Shown: piece after piece, positions 1 through 7,290 of the stretch
How positions within the stretch are numbered: position 1 is the first letter of the stretch
How the letters are laid out: the number at the start of each line of letters is the position of its first letter
NCBI RefSeq assembly: GCF_024519455.1
Contig: NZ_JALJRY010000016.1
Location: 1 to 64,000 of the forward strand
Length of the DNA: 64,000 nt
Reading direction: 5' to 3'
Source: Streptomyces sp. STR69
GTDB taxonomy: Bacteria > Actinomycetota > Actinomycetes > Streptomycetales > Streptomycetaceae
Notes under the pieces: model-generated
The model's input: the letters and a program-made list of their open reading frames with translations, nothing else
The model's database searches: none
What the model was told of the DNA's origin: nothing
Position numbers and translations under genes: made by a program

Positions 1-385
1 CGCCGCCGACCATCAGCGCGTAGCCGTTCTTCAGGCCCCACACACCGCCGGAGACACCCGCGTCGACGAAACCGATGCCCTTGGCACCCAGCTCCTCGGC
101 GTGCTTCTCGTCGTCCGTCCAGCGCGAGTTGCCGCCGTCCACGACGACGTCACCGGGCTCCAGGAGCTCGCCCAGCTCGTCGACGGTCGACTGGGTGGCG
201 GCACCGGCCGGGACCATCACCCACACGACGCGGGGGGCCTTGAGCCTGTCCACAAGCTCTCCCAGGCTGTGGACATCGGCGAGGTCCGGGTTGCGGTCGT
301 ATCCGATGACGGTGTGGCCTGCGCGGCGGATGCGCTCGCGCATGTTGCCGCCCATCTTGCCGAGGCCGACGAGACCGAGCTCCAT
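1..385 (-). CDS. gnd: 6-phosphogluconate dehydrogenase (decarboxylating), 5' part only
   Basis: The gene starts at ATG 385 and runs off the left edge, so only about 128 N-terminal residues are seen. They contain a Rossmann NAD(P) site at the extreme N terminus (GLVGLGKMGGNM), then VMVPAG, then the VVDGGNS and DAGVSGG segments typical of 6-phosphogluconate dehydrogenases. The family oxidatively decarboxylates 6-phosphogluconate to ribulose 5-phosphate in the cytosolic pentose phosphate pathway. It lies 149 bp downstream of dnaN on the same strand, its usual place in Streptomyces. Whether it is the short or long family type cannot be told from this part. Confidence 0.9.
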   Translation of the reverse strand, partial: MELGLVGLGKMGGNMRERIRRAGHTVIGYDRNPDLADVHSLGELVDRLKAPRVVWVMVPAGAATQSTVDELGELLEPGDVVVDGGNSRWTDDEKHAEELGAKGIGFVDAGVSGGVWGLKNGYALMVGG

Positions 386-534
386 CAGTTGTTCCTTAGG
401 GTGCGACGTGGCATGAAGGCACTTGCGTACCTGTGTCCGAGCCTAAACCCGGACGGTCATGCACACCTGTGGGCATACGCGCTCAAAAGTACTGGGCGGT
501 ATGCCCCGACCTGCGGTGTTCTCGTCGGTACGGC

Positions 535-1665
535 TCAGCCGCTCAGGCGGACCGGCATGATCAGGTACTTGTAGGCCTCGTCCGCCTCGGCGTCCAGGGC
601 CGGCCTGCCGCTGAGCAGCGCGGGCTTGGTGGAGGTCGTGAAGGACAGCTGGGCCACCGGGGAGTCGATGGCGCTCAGGCCGTCCAGCAGGAACGTCGGG
701 TTGAAGGCGATCGACACGTCGTCGCCCTCCAGCTGCGCGTCGACCCGCTCCACAGCCTGTGCGTCGTCGCTGGAACCGGCCTCCAGGATCAGCACACCCT
801 GCTCGAAGCTCAGCCGCACCGGAGTGTTGCGCTCGGCGACCAGGGCCACGCGCTTGACGGCCTCCACGAAGGGGGCGGTCTCGATCACGGCGATGGAGTT
901 GAACTCCGTCGGGAACAGCGAGCGGTACTTCGGGAGGTCGCCCTCCAGGAGACGGGTCGTCGTACGACGTCCGGCGCCCTCGAAGCCGATGAGGCCTTCT
1001 CCCGCGCCCGAGCCCGACAGCGCCAGGATCACGCTGTCGCCGCTCGTGAGGGCCTTGGCGGTGTCCAGGAGCGTCTTGGCGGGCACCAGGGCGACCGCGG
1101 ACGCCTCCGGGTCCTCCGGCTTCCACAGGAACTCGCGGACCGCGAAGCGGTAGCGGTCGGTGGACGCCAGCGTCACGGTGTCGCCCTCGATCTCGATGCG
1201 CACACCGGTGAGGACGGGCAGCGTGTCGTCGCGCCCGGCGGCGATGGCCACCTGGGCAGCGGCCGAGGCGAACACCTCACCGGGGACGGTGCCGGTCGCA
1301 CCCGGCATCTGCGGCAGCGCCGGGTACTCCTCCACAGGGAGTGTGTGCAGCGTGAAGCGTGAGGAGCCGCAGACCACCGTCGCCCGTACACCGTCTGTGG
1401 AAATCTCCACCGGCCGGTTGGGAAGGGCGCGGCAGATGTCGGCGAGCAGCCGGCCGGAGACGAGGACGGTGCCCTCCTCCTCGACCTCCGCGTCGACCGA
1501 CACGCGTGCGGAGACCTCGTAGTCGAAGCTGGACAGGCTCAGCTGTCCCTCCTCGGACTTCAGCAGGAGGCCGGCGAGGACCGGCGCCGGCGGACGGGCC
1601 GGGAGGCTGCGTGCCGCCCAGGCAACTGCCTCCGCGAGTACGTCGCGTTCCACCCGGATCTTCAC
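535..1665 (-). CDS. dnaN: DNA polymerase III beta subunit (sliding clamp)
   Basis: A 376-residue protein matching bacterial beta clamps in length and in its three repeated clamp domains (about 1–125, 126–245, 246–376). It begins VKIRVERDVLAEAVAW and ends with a clamp-type C terminus (IMPVRLSG). The clamp encircles DNA and tethers the replicative polymerase. I chose GTG at 1665 because AGGAGG lies 8 nt upstream on the minus strand and the protein then begins like other clamps. The frame stays open upstream to 1809, but that extension is low-complexity and unlike the family. The gene lies immediately left of oriC and is transcribed away from it. Confidence 0.96.
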   Translation of the reverse strand: MKIRVERDVLAEAVAWAARSLPARPPAPVLAGLLLKSEEGQLSLSSFDYEVSARVSVDAEVEEEGTVLVSGRLLADICRALPNRPVEISTDGVRATVVCGSSRFTLHTLPVEEYPALPQMPGATGTVPGEVFASAAAQVAIAAGRDDTLPVLTGVRIEIEGDTVTLASTDRYRFAVREFLWKPEDPEASAVALVPAKTLLDTAKALTSGDSVILALSGSGAGEGLIGFEGAGRRTTTRLLEGDLPKYRSLFPTEFNSIAVIETAPFVEAVKRVALVAERNTPVRLSFEQGVLILEAGSSDDAQAVERVDAQLEGDDVSIAFNPTFLLDGLSAIDSPVAQLSFTTSTKPALLSGRPALDAEADEAYKYLIMPVRLSG

Positions 1666-1894
1666 TGTTGCCGCCTCCTGCTGTTGCCGGCGCTTCTCGG
1701 CCTGCCTGGCTTTGTCGTCTGTCTCGGTGTCGTCGGTCCCTGTGAGGGGAAGGACAACCGGGGAACAGTCTGACGCACAGCACTGACAGTAGGTGCCCCT
1801 CGGGGTCAAGTCGTGACGAGGGGCGGTCGGGCGACGAAGCGCGAGTTGTGCACAGGCCCCGCTTCGAAACGGTTTCCCAGCTCTCTCTAGTTGC

Positions 1895-1928
1895 TAGTAG
1901 TAGTAGGGGCTGTGGATACCGTGGATAA
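1895..1928 (-). other. Possible origin-unwinding element: TAG repeats, GC cluster, two abutting DnaA boxes
   Basis: Positions 1895–1906 are (TAG)4, followed by GGGGC (1906–1910), then TGTGGATAC (1911–1919) and CGTGGATAA (1920–1928) with no gap. Read on the minus strand the order is two DnaA boxes, a GC cluster, then a repeat whose partner strand is 3'-GAT-5' triplets. This is the order described for the bacterial basal unwinding system with DnaA-trios. The element is short, and its function here is inferred from layout only. Confidence 0.5.
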
Positions 1929-2013
1929 CCCCGTTTTCCCAGCTCAGAGCAGGAATTTTGTCCACCGGTCCTGTGGGTGACGGCGGTGGACAACCTCGGG
2001 TTTCTGTGGAGAA
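1911..2013. other. DnaA-box cluster, left half of oriC
   Basis: Recognisable boxes are TGTGGATAC 1911–1919, CGTGGATAA 1920–1928, TTGTCCACC 1958–1966, GGTGGACAA 1985–1993 and TGTGGAGAA 2005–2013. Most match TTGTCCACA or TTATCCACA with zero to two changes on one strand or the other. DnaA-ATP binds such sites cooperatively to open the origin. Confidence 0.85.
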
Positions 2014-2175
2014 CGGAAAGTTCTGCACACCCCATGCACAGCCGAGGGCCACTTCTCCCCAGCGCCGTCCCCAGCTTTACCCACCTTTCCCACAGCCCAA
2101 CCCGGCACCTTCGTGTGACGCCTTTCACTCGACACGGTGAGATGGCGCGTCGCGTTGCCGAACAGTGGACGGCGG

Positions 2176-2475
2176 TGTGGAGAAGCTGGGGATCGCTGGG
2201 GACAACTGACCCCAGCCTGTGGGTTGTCGGTGGACAACTCCGTCCCCAGCCTGTGGATCACGGATTTGTCCACAGCCTGTGGAGATCTTTTGTCCACGAA
2301 TCCACAAGCACCTGACCTGGACTGATGGTCTCTCACCCGCGAGGCCTGTGGACACGTTCTGGACAACTTCGCAGTCCCCAGGATGTGGACGGAAGAAAGT
2401 CACCAAATCTGTGGAGGGTGGCCGTAACCCGGCGGGTATTCGAACAGCGGGCGGTCTACGCACAGCTGTGGATGG
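2176..2475. other. DnaA-box cluster, right half of oriC
   Basis: Boxes seen include TGTGGAGAA 2176–2184, TGGGGACAA 2197–2205, GGTGGACAA 2229–2237, TGTGGATCA 2252–2260, TTGTCCACA 2266–2274 (perfect), TGTGGAGAT 2278–2286, TTGTCCACG 2290–2298, TGTGGACAC 2347–2355, TCTGGACAA 2358–2366, TGTGGACGG 2384–2392, TGTGGAGGG 2410–2418 and TGTGGATGG 2467–2475. Orientation is mixed. Density is highest at 2229–2298. Confidence 0.85.
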
Positions 2476-2530
2476 ACGGCGAACGCGTCCCGAGCGGCTG
2501 CGGGATCGGCCCCGGAAGGGCGTTGGACCG

Positions 2531-2640
2531 CTTCAAAGCGGCTCCCGGCTTGCTCCAAACCACCTCCGGACCACCTCCAAACCAGCTCCAAACCAGCTCC
2601 GGACCGCCTTCGGAGTGCCTCCAGAACGGCTGCGGATCGT
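2531..2640. repeat. Array of ten 11-bp tandem units at the dnaA side of oriC
   Basis: The units run in exact 11-bp register: 2531, 2542, 2553, 2564, 2575, 2586, 2597, 2608, 2619 and 2630. The best-kept units are CTCCAAACCAC, CTCCGGACCAC, CTCCAAACCAG (twice) and CTCCGGACCGC at 2553–2607; outer units drift but keep CTnC at the start. Eleven is not a multiple of three, so coding repeats are unlikely. The period is close to one helical turn, so equivalent bases face the same side of the DNA. No function is known to me. Confidence 0.8.
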
Positions 2641-2652
2641 CTTGGAGGACTC

Positions 2653-2690
2653 CCCGGGGCGCCTTCCGGCAAGCCGAAGGGCGCCCCGGG
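2653..2690 (-). terminator. Hairpin downstream of dnaA
   Basis: An 11-bp perfect stem (CCCGGGGCGCC 2653–2663 with GGCGCCCCGGG 2680–2690) is extended inward by an imperfect TTCCGGC/GCCGAAG pairing. It lies about 65 bp past the dnaA stop in the direction of dnaA transcription. A terminator here would shield oriC from dnaA read-through. There is no U-tract, as is common in Streptomyces. Confidence 0.6.
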
Positions 2691-2755
2691 AGAGATCCCT
2701 GGGCGCCCTTCGGTGTCGTAGACCTGCTGCCGTCGGCGTTGTAACTCCGCGGCTG

Positions 2756-4699
2756 TCAGCCGTTCTTGATGCGGTTGGTCAGTTCGGTGACCTGGTTGTA
2801 GATGGAACGGCGCTCGGCCATCAGGGCGCGGATCTTGCGGTCGGCGTGCATGACGGTGGTGTGGTCGCGACCGCCGAACTGCGCGCCGATCTTCGGCAGG
2901 GAGAGGTCGGTCAGTTCGCGGCACACGTACATGGCGATCTGCCGGGCCGTGACCAGCTGGCGCCCGCGCGAACTGCCGCACAGGTCCTCGACCGTGATGC
3001 CGAAGTAGTCGGCGGTCGCTCCCATGATCGCCGACGCGGTGATCTCAGGGGTCGAGTCCTCACCGCCCGGGATGAGGTCCTTGAGGACGATCTCGGTGAG
3101 ACCGAGGTCCACCGGCTGCCGGTTGAGAGACGCGAACGCCGTCACCCGGATCAGCGCCCCCTCCAGCTCGCGGATGTTGCGCGAGATGCGGGAGGCGATG
3201 AACTCCAGCACCTCCGGTGGGGCATTGAGCTGCTCCTGCACCGCCTTCTTACGAAGGATGGCGATACGGGTCTCCAGCTCGGGCGGCTGGACGTCGGTCG
3301 TCAGGCCCCACTCGAAACGGTTCCGCAGCCGGTCCTCCAGCGTCACCAGCTGCCTGGGCGGCCGGTCGGAGGACAGCACGATCTGCTTGTTGGCGTTGTG
3401 GAGCGTGTTGAAGGTGTGGAAGAACTCCTCCTGCGTCGACTCCTTGTCCGCGAGGAACTGGATGTCGTCGACAAGAAGGATGTCCATCTCGCGGTACCGC
3501 TTGCGGAAGCTGTCGCCCTTGCCGTCGCGGATCGAGTTGATGAACTCGTTGGTGAACTCCTCCGAGCTCACGTACCGCACGCGCGTGCCCGGGTAGAGGC
3601 TCCGCGCGTAGTGCCCGATCGCGTGCAGCAGGTGCGTCTTGCCGAGCCCCGACTCCCCATAGATGAAAAGGGGGTTGTACGCCTTCGCGGGCGCCTCGGC
3701 GACGGCGACCGCGGCGGCGTGCGCGAAGCGGTTCGAGGCGCCGATCACGAACGTGTCGAAGAGGTACTTCGGGTTCAGTCGCGCGGTCGGTTCACCCGGG
3801 CCGGCCGCCGGCGCGGGCTTCGAGCCCAGCGGTCCTGTCGACCCCGGACCGCCGCGGTGCACATGACCGGAGTTCGACGACGAGCGCGAGTCGGACAGAT
3901 CGCGGCGCGCGTCGCGCTGGTTGTACTCCGCCCGCGACTGCTCGTACTCCGCGCGCTGCTGCTCGTACGACGGACGGTCCATCGACTGCGGGCGGTACTC
4001 CGCCCCCGGCGGACCGTACTGGTCCTGCTGCGGCTTGTAGGAGTCCTGGGGCGGTGCGCCGTACTGGTCCTTCGACGGAGCCCCGTACTGGTCCTGTGCC
4101 GGCGAGCCGTACTGGTCCTGTGGCGGCGGTGCGTACTGGTCCGGCGACGGTGACGCGTACGGATCCCGCTCGGGGAAGCCGAGCCGCTGCTGCTGCCAGC
4201 CGTAGTCGTCCTGCGACGGCCGCGGCCAGGCGCCGGGCTCGGGCCGCTGGTACTCCGACGGGTAGGCGGGGCGGGCGGTGGGCAGTTGGTCGCCGGGGCC
4301 GCCCGGGAGCGGTTCGGCGCGATGACGGCCGTAGCCGCCCTCGTACGGGTCCCGGTTCTGCTCGGGTTCCTCGTAGCGGCGCTGGGGCGGGGCGGGGGGC
4401 GCGGGCGGGCCCGGGGGCTCGCCCGCGGAGTCGTCGACGGTGATCGCGATACGGATCGGCCGACCGCATTCGCGGCTCAGGGTCTCGCTGACGATCGGCG
4501 CGAGGCGGCCTTCGAGCACGCCCTTCGCAAATTCGTTCGGTACGGCGAGCAAGGCGGTGTCTGCGACGAGTGCCAGGGGCTGGCAGCGCCGGATCCAGTG
4601 CTCGTCCTTGGTCTCGACACCCTGCCCACGCCCCTCACCGAGAAGTTGCTCCAGCACTCGTGGCCACACTGCGGCAAGATCGGCAGGTACGTCAGCCAC
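2756..4699 (-). CDS. dnaA: Chromosomal replication initiator protein DnaA
   Basis: A 647-residue initiator, longer than the usual 450–500 because of a Streptomyces-type domain II. Domain I is about residues 1–90. Domain II (about 95–300) is rich in Pro, Gln, Tyr, Arg and Glu and contains 8-residue DQYG repeats. The AAA+ domain III has Walker A GESGLGKT (348–355) and Walker B ILLVDDIQF. Domain IV ends with the DNA-binding signature GGRDHTTVMHADRKI. The protein binds 9-mer boxes at oriC, melts it and loads DnaB. The start is GTG 4699. Its promoter (4825–4854) has two DnaA boxes just upstream, consistent with autorepression. Confidence 0.97.
   Translation of the reverse strand: MADVPADLAAVWPRVLEQLLGEGRGQGVETKDEHWIRRCQPLALVADTALLAVPNEFAKGVLEGRLAPIVSETLSRECGRPIRIAITVDDSAGEPPGPPAPPAPPQRRYEEPEQNRDPYEGGYGRHRAEPLPGGPGDQLPTARPAYPSEYQRPEPGAWPRPSQDDYGWQQQRLGFPERDPYASPSPDQYAPPPQDQYGSPAQDQYGAPSKDQYGAPPQDSYKPQQDQYGPPGAEYRPQSMDRPSYEQQRAEYEQSRAEYNQRDARRDLSDSRSSSNSGHVHRGGPGSTGPLGSKPAPAAGPGEPTARLNPKYLFDTFVIGASNRFAHAAAVAVAEAPAKAYNPLFIYGESGLGKTHLLHAIGHYARSLYPGTRVRYVSSEEFTNEFINSIRDGKGDSFRKRYREMDILLVDDIQFLADKESTQEEFFHTFNTLHNANKQIVLSSDRPPRQLVTLEDRLRNRFEWGLTTDVQPPELETRIAILRKKAVQEQLNAPPEVLEFIASRISRNIRELEGALIRVTAFASLNRQPVDLGLTEIVLKDLIPGGEDSTPEITASAIMGATADYFGITVEDLCGSSRGRQLVTARQIAMYVCRELTDLSLPKIGAQFGGRDHTTVMHADRKIRALMAERRSIYNQVTELTNRIKNG
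4061..4142 (-). repeat. 24-bp tandem repeats in dnaA domain II
   Basis: GTACTGGTCC recurs at 4061, 4085, 4109 and 4133 with exact 24-bp spacing, and a further copy starts at 4016. On the coding strand the units give octapeptides starting DQYG or DQYA followed by Pro-rich residues. They lie in the flexible linker of DnaA. Confidence 0.85.
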
Positions 4700-4824
4700 A
4701 GGGCACGCTCTCTAACGGGTCCCACGAACGTGTGGTTCGCGGACGGGACGGGATGTGAATCGGGTGGGACGCAGGGGAAAAAGGTGTCGGGGCAGGGGAC
4801 AAAGGAACGAATCAGAGTCCAGCC

Positions 4825-4854
4825 ACGGTAGTCAGGGCGACGGGTGCGGTTCAA
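4825..4854 (-). promoter_or_regulatory. dnaA promoter
   Basis: On the minus strand TTGAAC (4854–4849) and TACCGT (4830–4825) are separated by 18 bp, a good match to housekeeping-sigma promoters of Streptomyces. The DnaA boxes at 4859–4867 and 4871–4879 abut the -35 on its upstream side. The predicted transcript has a leader of about 120 nt before the GTG. Confidence 0.7.
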
Positions 4855-4858
4855 GTTG

Positions 4859-4879
4859 TTGTCCCCAGCCTGTGGATAG
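4859..4879. promoter_or_regulatory. Pair of DnaA boxes between dnaA and rpmH
   Basis: TTGTCCCCA (4859–4867) and TGTGGATAG (4871–4879) lie 3 bp apart in opposite orientation, just upstream of the dnaA -35 and about 20 bp before the rpmH -35. Two boxes in the dnaA promoter are known in Streptomyces and mediate autoregulation. The position would let DnaA influence both divergent promoters. Confidence 0.75.
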
Positions 4880-4900
4880 TGTCTCGCTGTGACTGCTGGT

Positions 4901-4930
4901 TTGACCGGATGGCGTAGCCCCGCGTACCGT
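4901..4930 (+). promoter_or_regulatory. rpmH promoter
   Basis: TTGACC (4901–4906), an 18-bp spacer and TACCGT (4925–4930) form a strong housekeeping-type promoter about 165 bp upstream of rpmH. The rest of the dnaA–rpmH interval (4931–5098) shows no gene or clear structure. Confidence 0.7.
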
Positions 4931-5098
4931 GACCAGGTCGAGTTGTCGATGGCTGCTGCCGCCTGCCTCCGATGGGCACAGATCGCATGTGGGTGATCGG
5001 TCAGCGGTGCACTCGGGCGTTACTGCGAGCTACTCGTGGGCGCACGGTGACAGCCAGGACGGCACCCGCAACCACCGATTTATTTCTGGAGCCCCCTC

Positions 5099-5236
5099 GT
5101 GAGCAAGCGCACCTTCCAGCCGAACAACCGTCGCCGGGCCAAGACCCACGGCTTCCGCCTGCGGATGCGTACCCGTGCCGGTCGCGCGATTCTCGCGAAC
5201 CGTCGTGGCAAGGGTCGCGCCAGCCTGTCCGCCTGA
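5099..5236 (+). CDS. rpmH: 50S ribosomal protein L34
   Basis: A 45-residue, Arg/Lys-rich protein beginning MSKRTFQPNNRRRAKTHGF and ending GKGRASLSA, matching L34 along its whole length. L34 is a small protein of the large ribosomal subunit. The start is GTG 5099. It is first in an rpmH–rnpA–yidD–yidC–jag–rsmG run and diverges from dnaA, as in most bacteria. Confidence 0.96.
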   Translation: MSKRTFQPNNRRRAKTHGFRLRMRTRAGRAILANRRGKGRASLSA

Positions 5237-5257
5237 TCCCGATCAGGTCATGACGTC

Positions 5258-5629
5258 GTGCTGCCTACCGAGCATCGGCTGAGGCGGCGCGAAGACTTCG
5301 CGACCGCGGTACGACGGGGTCGCCGGGCCGGCCGCCCGCTTCTCGTCGTCCACTTTCGTAGCGGTGCCACGGACCCGCACGCGCCAGGGGAGAGCGCTCC
5401 CCCGACGCGTGCGGGTTTCGTCGTCAGCAAGGCAGTGGGCGGCGCCGTGGTGCGCAACAAAGTGAAGCGCAGACTTCGCCATCTGATGCGTGAGCGAGTC
5501 GCTCTGTTTCCCCCCGGTAGCCTGGTAGTCGTACGAGCGCTGCCCGGAGCGGGCGACGCCGACCATGCACAGCTGGCCCAAGACCTGGATGCCGCCGTTC
5601 AGCGGCTGCTGGGAGGGGGCGCGCGATGA
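5258..5629 (+). CDS. rnpA: Ribonuclease P protein component
   Basis: A 123-residue basic protein with the RnpA signature around VVRNKVKRRLRHLMRE (the RNR motif, in the middle of the protein) and an N-terminal HRLRRREDF segment that lines the substrate cleft. It assists the RNase P RNA in trimming tRNA 5' leaders. The start is GTG 5258, 21 bp after rpmH. Its stop overlaps the ATG of yidD by 4 bp (ATGA), implying translational coupling. Confidence 0.95.
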   Translation: MLPTEHRLRRREDFATAVRRGRRAGRPLLVVHFRSGATDPHAPGESAPPTRAGFVVSKAVGGAVVRNKVKRRLRHLMRERVALFPPGSLVVVRALPGAGDADHAQLAQDLDAAVQRLLGGGAR

Positions 5630-5979
5630 AGTACCCACTACTGGCACTGATCAAGCTGTACCAGTGGACGATCAGTCCTTTGCTCGGGCCGGTGTGCAAG
5701 TACTACCCGTCGTGCTCCCACTACGGCTATACGGCCATCGACCGGCACGGCGCGATCAAGGGCACCGCGCTCACGGCCTGGCGCATCCTGCGGTGCAATC
5801 CGTGGTCGCTCGGCGGTGTGGACCATGTCCCGCCGCGCAAGCGTCCGCGGTGGCACGAGATGCTGCGGGGCGTACGGCGCGCAGACAAGGGCGGGACCTC
5901 CGCCGCCGAAACGGCCACTGAAGGGCTGAGTCCTTCGAGCCCGGCCGCAGAGACACCGTCCCATGCCCAAGGAGCATGA
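5626..5979 (+). CDS. yidD: Membrane protein insertion efficiency factor YidD
   Basis: A 117-residue protein with the YidD core in the first 75 residues: YQWTISPLLGPVCKYYPSCSHYGYTAI, including the conserved Cys pair, then a WRILRCNPWSLGGVD segment. The family is membrane-associated and supports YidC-dependent insertion. The C-terminal 40 residues are a variable Ala/Ser/Thr-rich tail. It overlaps rnpA by 4 bp and is followed 3 bp later by yidC. Confidence 0.93.
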   Translation: MKYPLLALIKLYQWTISPLLGPVCKYYPSCSHYGYTAIDRHGAIKGTALTAWRILRCNPWSLGGVDHVPPRKRPRWHEMLRGVRRADKGGTSAAETATEGLSPSSPAAETPSHAQGA

Positions 5980-5982
5980 TTA

Positions 5983-7275
5983 GTGGACACGATTGCCAGT
6001 CTTTTCAGCTTCATCACGACACCCGTTTCCTGGGTCATCGTCCAGTTCCACTCGGTGTACGGGAAGGTCTTCGGTCCCGACACGGGCTGGGCCTGGGGCC
6101 TGTCCATCGTGTCCCTGGTGATCCTGATCCGCATCTGTCTGATCCCGCTCTTCGTGAAGCAGATCAAGGCGACCCGGGCCATGCAGACCCTGCAGCCCGA
6201 GATGAAGAAGATCCAGGAACGCTACAAGAACGACAAGCAGCGTCAGTCCGAAGAGATGATGAAGCTGTACAAGGAGTCGGGTACCAACCCCCTCTCCTCG
6301 TGCCTTCCCATCCTGGCGCAGTCCCCGTTCTTCTTCGCCCTGTACCACGTGCTCAACGGCATCGCGTCGAACAAGACCATCGGCGTGATCAACGAGTCCT
6401 TGCTGGGCAGTGCCCAGAAGGCGCACATCTTCGGTGCCCCGCTGGCCGCGAAGTTCACGGACGGCAGCAGCAAGGTCGCGGCCCTCGGTGCCACGCTGAC
6501 CGACGTCCGGGTCGTCACCGCGATCATGATCGTGATGATGTCGGCGTCGCAGTTCTACACGCAGCGCCAGCTGATGACGAAGAACGTCGACACCACGGTG
6601 AAGACCCCGTTCATGCAGCAGCAGAAGATGCTGATGTACGTCTTCCCGGTCATGTTCGCCATCTTCGGCATCAACTTCCCCGTCGGTGTCCTCGTCTACT
6701 GGCTGACCACCAACGTGTGGACCATGGGCCAGCAGATGTACGTCATCCGCAACAACCCGACCCCGGGTTCCAAGGCCCAGGCCGCCTACCTGGAGCGCCT
6801 GACCAAGCACGTCACGCACCACGAGAAGACCCGCAGCCGGGGTGAGAGGGCCATCGTCAAGGCGATCGTCTCCAAGGGCCGCGACCGCAACGAGTTCGAG
6901 CGCAAGTTCGTCAACAGCCTCACCAAGGTGGGCCTCGTGGCCCAGCCGGACGGGACTGTGGTGAAGGGCGAGAGCCCGGTGGAGTCCGAGGACGGTACGC
7001 CCACCACGGCCGCTCCCCGGCGCCAGCAGCCCAAGCGGCAGACCAAGTCCCAGCGCCAGTCCACCGCCGCGAAGTCGGCCGACGACAGTGCCGACAACAC
7101 GGCCGACGACGCCGAGCCGAAGACCTCGCTGAGCAAGTCGGACGAACCCGAGGACGCCAAGCCCGCCACCGCTGCCAAGAAGGCTGCCCCGAAGCCCGCA
7201 GGCGGCACCCGCAGCAAGGCCCAGTCCGGACAGCGCAAGGGTCCGCAGCGGCCCAAGTCCCCGTCCAAGAAGTAA
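5983..7275 (+). CDS. yidC: Membrane protein insertase YidC
   Basis: A 430-residue polytopic protein of the YidC/Oxa1/Alb3 family that inserts proteins into the cytoplasmic membrane, alone or with SecYEG. It has a hydrophobic N-terminal segment (SLFSFITTPVSWVIVQF), a TM helix near 35–58 preceding the cytosolic KQIKATRAMQTLQPEMKKIQ hairpin, and three further TM segments to about residue 250. From about 330 on the chain is low complexity, rich in Lys, Ala, Ser, Asp and Pro and typical of actinobacterial YidC tails. The start is GTG 5983, 3 bp after yidD. Confidence 0.95.
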   Translation: MDTIASLFSFITTPVSWVIVQFHSVYGKVFGPDTGWAWGLSIVSLVILIRICLIPLFVKQIKATRAMQTLQPEMKKIQERYKNDKQRQSEEMMKLYKESGTNPLSSCLPILAQSPFFFALYHVLNGIASNKTIGVINESLLGSAQKAHIFGAPLAAKFTDGSSKVAALGATLTDVRVVTAIMIVMMSASQFYTQRQLMTKNVDTTVKTPFMQQQKMLMYVFPVMFAIFGINFPVGVLVYWLTTNVWTMGQQMYVIRNNPTPGSKAQAAYLERLTKHVTHHEKTRSRGERAIVKAIVSKGRDRNEFERKFVNSLTKVGLVAQPDGTVVKGESPVESEDGTPTTAAPRRQQPKRQTKSQRQSTAAKSADDSADNTADDAEPKTSLSKSDEPEDAKPATAAKKAAPKPAGGTRSKAQSGQRKGPQRPKSPSKK

Positions 7276-7290
7276 GAAGGAGTCCATCCC

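Larger units (their letters stand above)
1810..2640. other. oriC: Chromosomal replication origin oriC between dnaN and dnaA
   Basis: This gene-free interval between dnaN (start 1665) and dnaA (stop 2756) is full of DnaA-box-like 9-mers on both strands, of the high-GC type TTGTCCACA/TTATCCACA. They form a left group (1911–2013) and a right group (2176–2475) separated by about 160 bp with few boxes. A TAG-repeat element flanks the left group and an 11-bp tandem array flanks the right group. Streptomyces oriC is known to lie here and to hold many DnaA boxes in two clusters. Frames open across this region are chance frames with no ribosome site or family match. Confidence 0.95.

Noticed and set aside
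1781..1811. dnaN promoter with TTGACC at 1809–1804 on the minus strand
   Set aside because: The only good -10-like hexamer (TACTGT) is 12 bp away, too close; at 17–18 bp the sequence is poor. The promoter position remains open.
2400..2981. Minus-strand frame starting inside the dnaA 3' end and covering the iteron region
   Set aside because: It is out of frame with dnaA and its second half translates the 11-bp array, which is not a codon repeat; it is a chance frame.
2219..4153. Long plus-strand frame across the right part of oriC and antisense to dnaA
   Set aside because: It is a shadow frame of dnaA caused by high G+C; there is no family match or ribosome site.
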